A DNA stretch of 64,000 nucleotides from Acestrorhynchus altus (lineage: Eukaryota > Chordata > Actinopteri > Characiformes > Acestrorhynchidae), in NCBI GenBank assembly GCA_034509495.1, contig CM067523.1, positions 4,349,367 to 4,413,366 of the forward strand, given 5' to 3'. Below the pieces are notes generated by a model. The model had not been told where the DNA came from. It was given only the letters and a program-made list of their open reading frames with translations, and made no database searches. Both the position numbers and the translations under genes were made by a program. Positions 63,812 to 64,000 of this stretch are shown piece by piece; position 1 is the stretch's first letter, and each line of letters begins with the position of its first letter.

Positions 63812-64000
63812 AGGTATCCATCCCTCAGGGCCATGACACTGCTTTGAAAAACAAGACGTCTTCCCCGCCTCCATGTTTAGCTCCTGCTCCGTCCGGCCAG
63901 GGGGCCAATTAAGCCTACATCCAGGCCCCCCATTCTCAGGACTAGAGCCCTGGAGCCACAGCCCAAAACGCATGATCATCCCTCCATTCTCTCTCTCATT
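63810..64000. other. GC-moderate complex sequence to window end
   Basis: Repeat-free with balanced composition, cut by the window edge. No frame resembles a known protein. Confidence 0.3.

Overview
This looks like a stretch of teleost fish genome, probably from an otophysan lineage such as characins or catfishes; the order-level guess is weak and rests on the style of the repeats. The evidence is the very high density of CA/TG, CT/GA and tetranucleotide microsatellites, many decayed Tc1/mariner-type transposons and their short non-autonomous relatives, and a tRNA-derived SINE. I found no host protein-coding exon, rRNA gene or functional tRNA gene. The only recognisable coding sequence is broken transposase. 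The window therefore behaves like a gene desert, or the inside of a very large intron, and not like a gene cluster.

Four kinds of sequence alternate. (1) Simple repeats, including a pyrimidine tract of about 550 bases (19121-19670), purine tracts near 46.1-46.4 kb and 48.7-49.0 kb, and several (CA)n arrays. (2) Dispersed repeats that I could group by comparing copies within the window. Family A is a TTAA-flanked, piggyBac-like non-autonomous element with eleven copies or fragments. Family B is a set of short Tc1-type elements. Family C is a large foldback element with four copies. Family K is a 100-400 base repeat with several copies. Family G has a degenerate GGTTAGG-type core, and a SINE family has three copies. 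Further single elements include a foldback at 34958-35353 and an AAAGAACC-type element at 9209-9436. (3) Five Tc1-like transposase remnants (17.0-18.1, 44.5-44.7, 44.9-45.2, 51.9-52.5 and 57.5-58.1 kb), plus an internally deleted Tc1-like element with a SINE nested in it (43.7-44.4 kb). (4) Islands of complex, repeat-free sequence rich in TAATTA, ATTA and ATGCAAAT motifs (best at 1.0-1.4, 4.9-5.4, 6.9-7.15, 9.9-10.4, 10.56-11.1, 14.8-16.1, 30.9-31.3, 37.9-38.1, 43.0-43.5, 47.45-48.6 and 55.6-56.7 kb). They look like conserved non-coding or enhancer sequence of the sort found around developmental genes. That is inference from texture only, since no alignment was possible.

The genes do not work together in a pathway because none is intact. 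The regulatory reading is that enhancer-like islands are separated by transposon debris, and that the tRNA-derived SINE carries a CTCF-like motif. Two SINE copies place this motif in convergent orientation about 7 kb apart. I found no new enzyme system, CRISPR array or operon. The most unusual material is the TTAA-flanked family A with its strongly retained internal core, the large foldback elements, and the SINE-borne CTCF-like sites.
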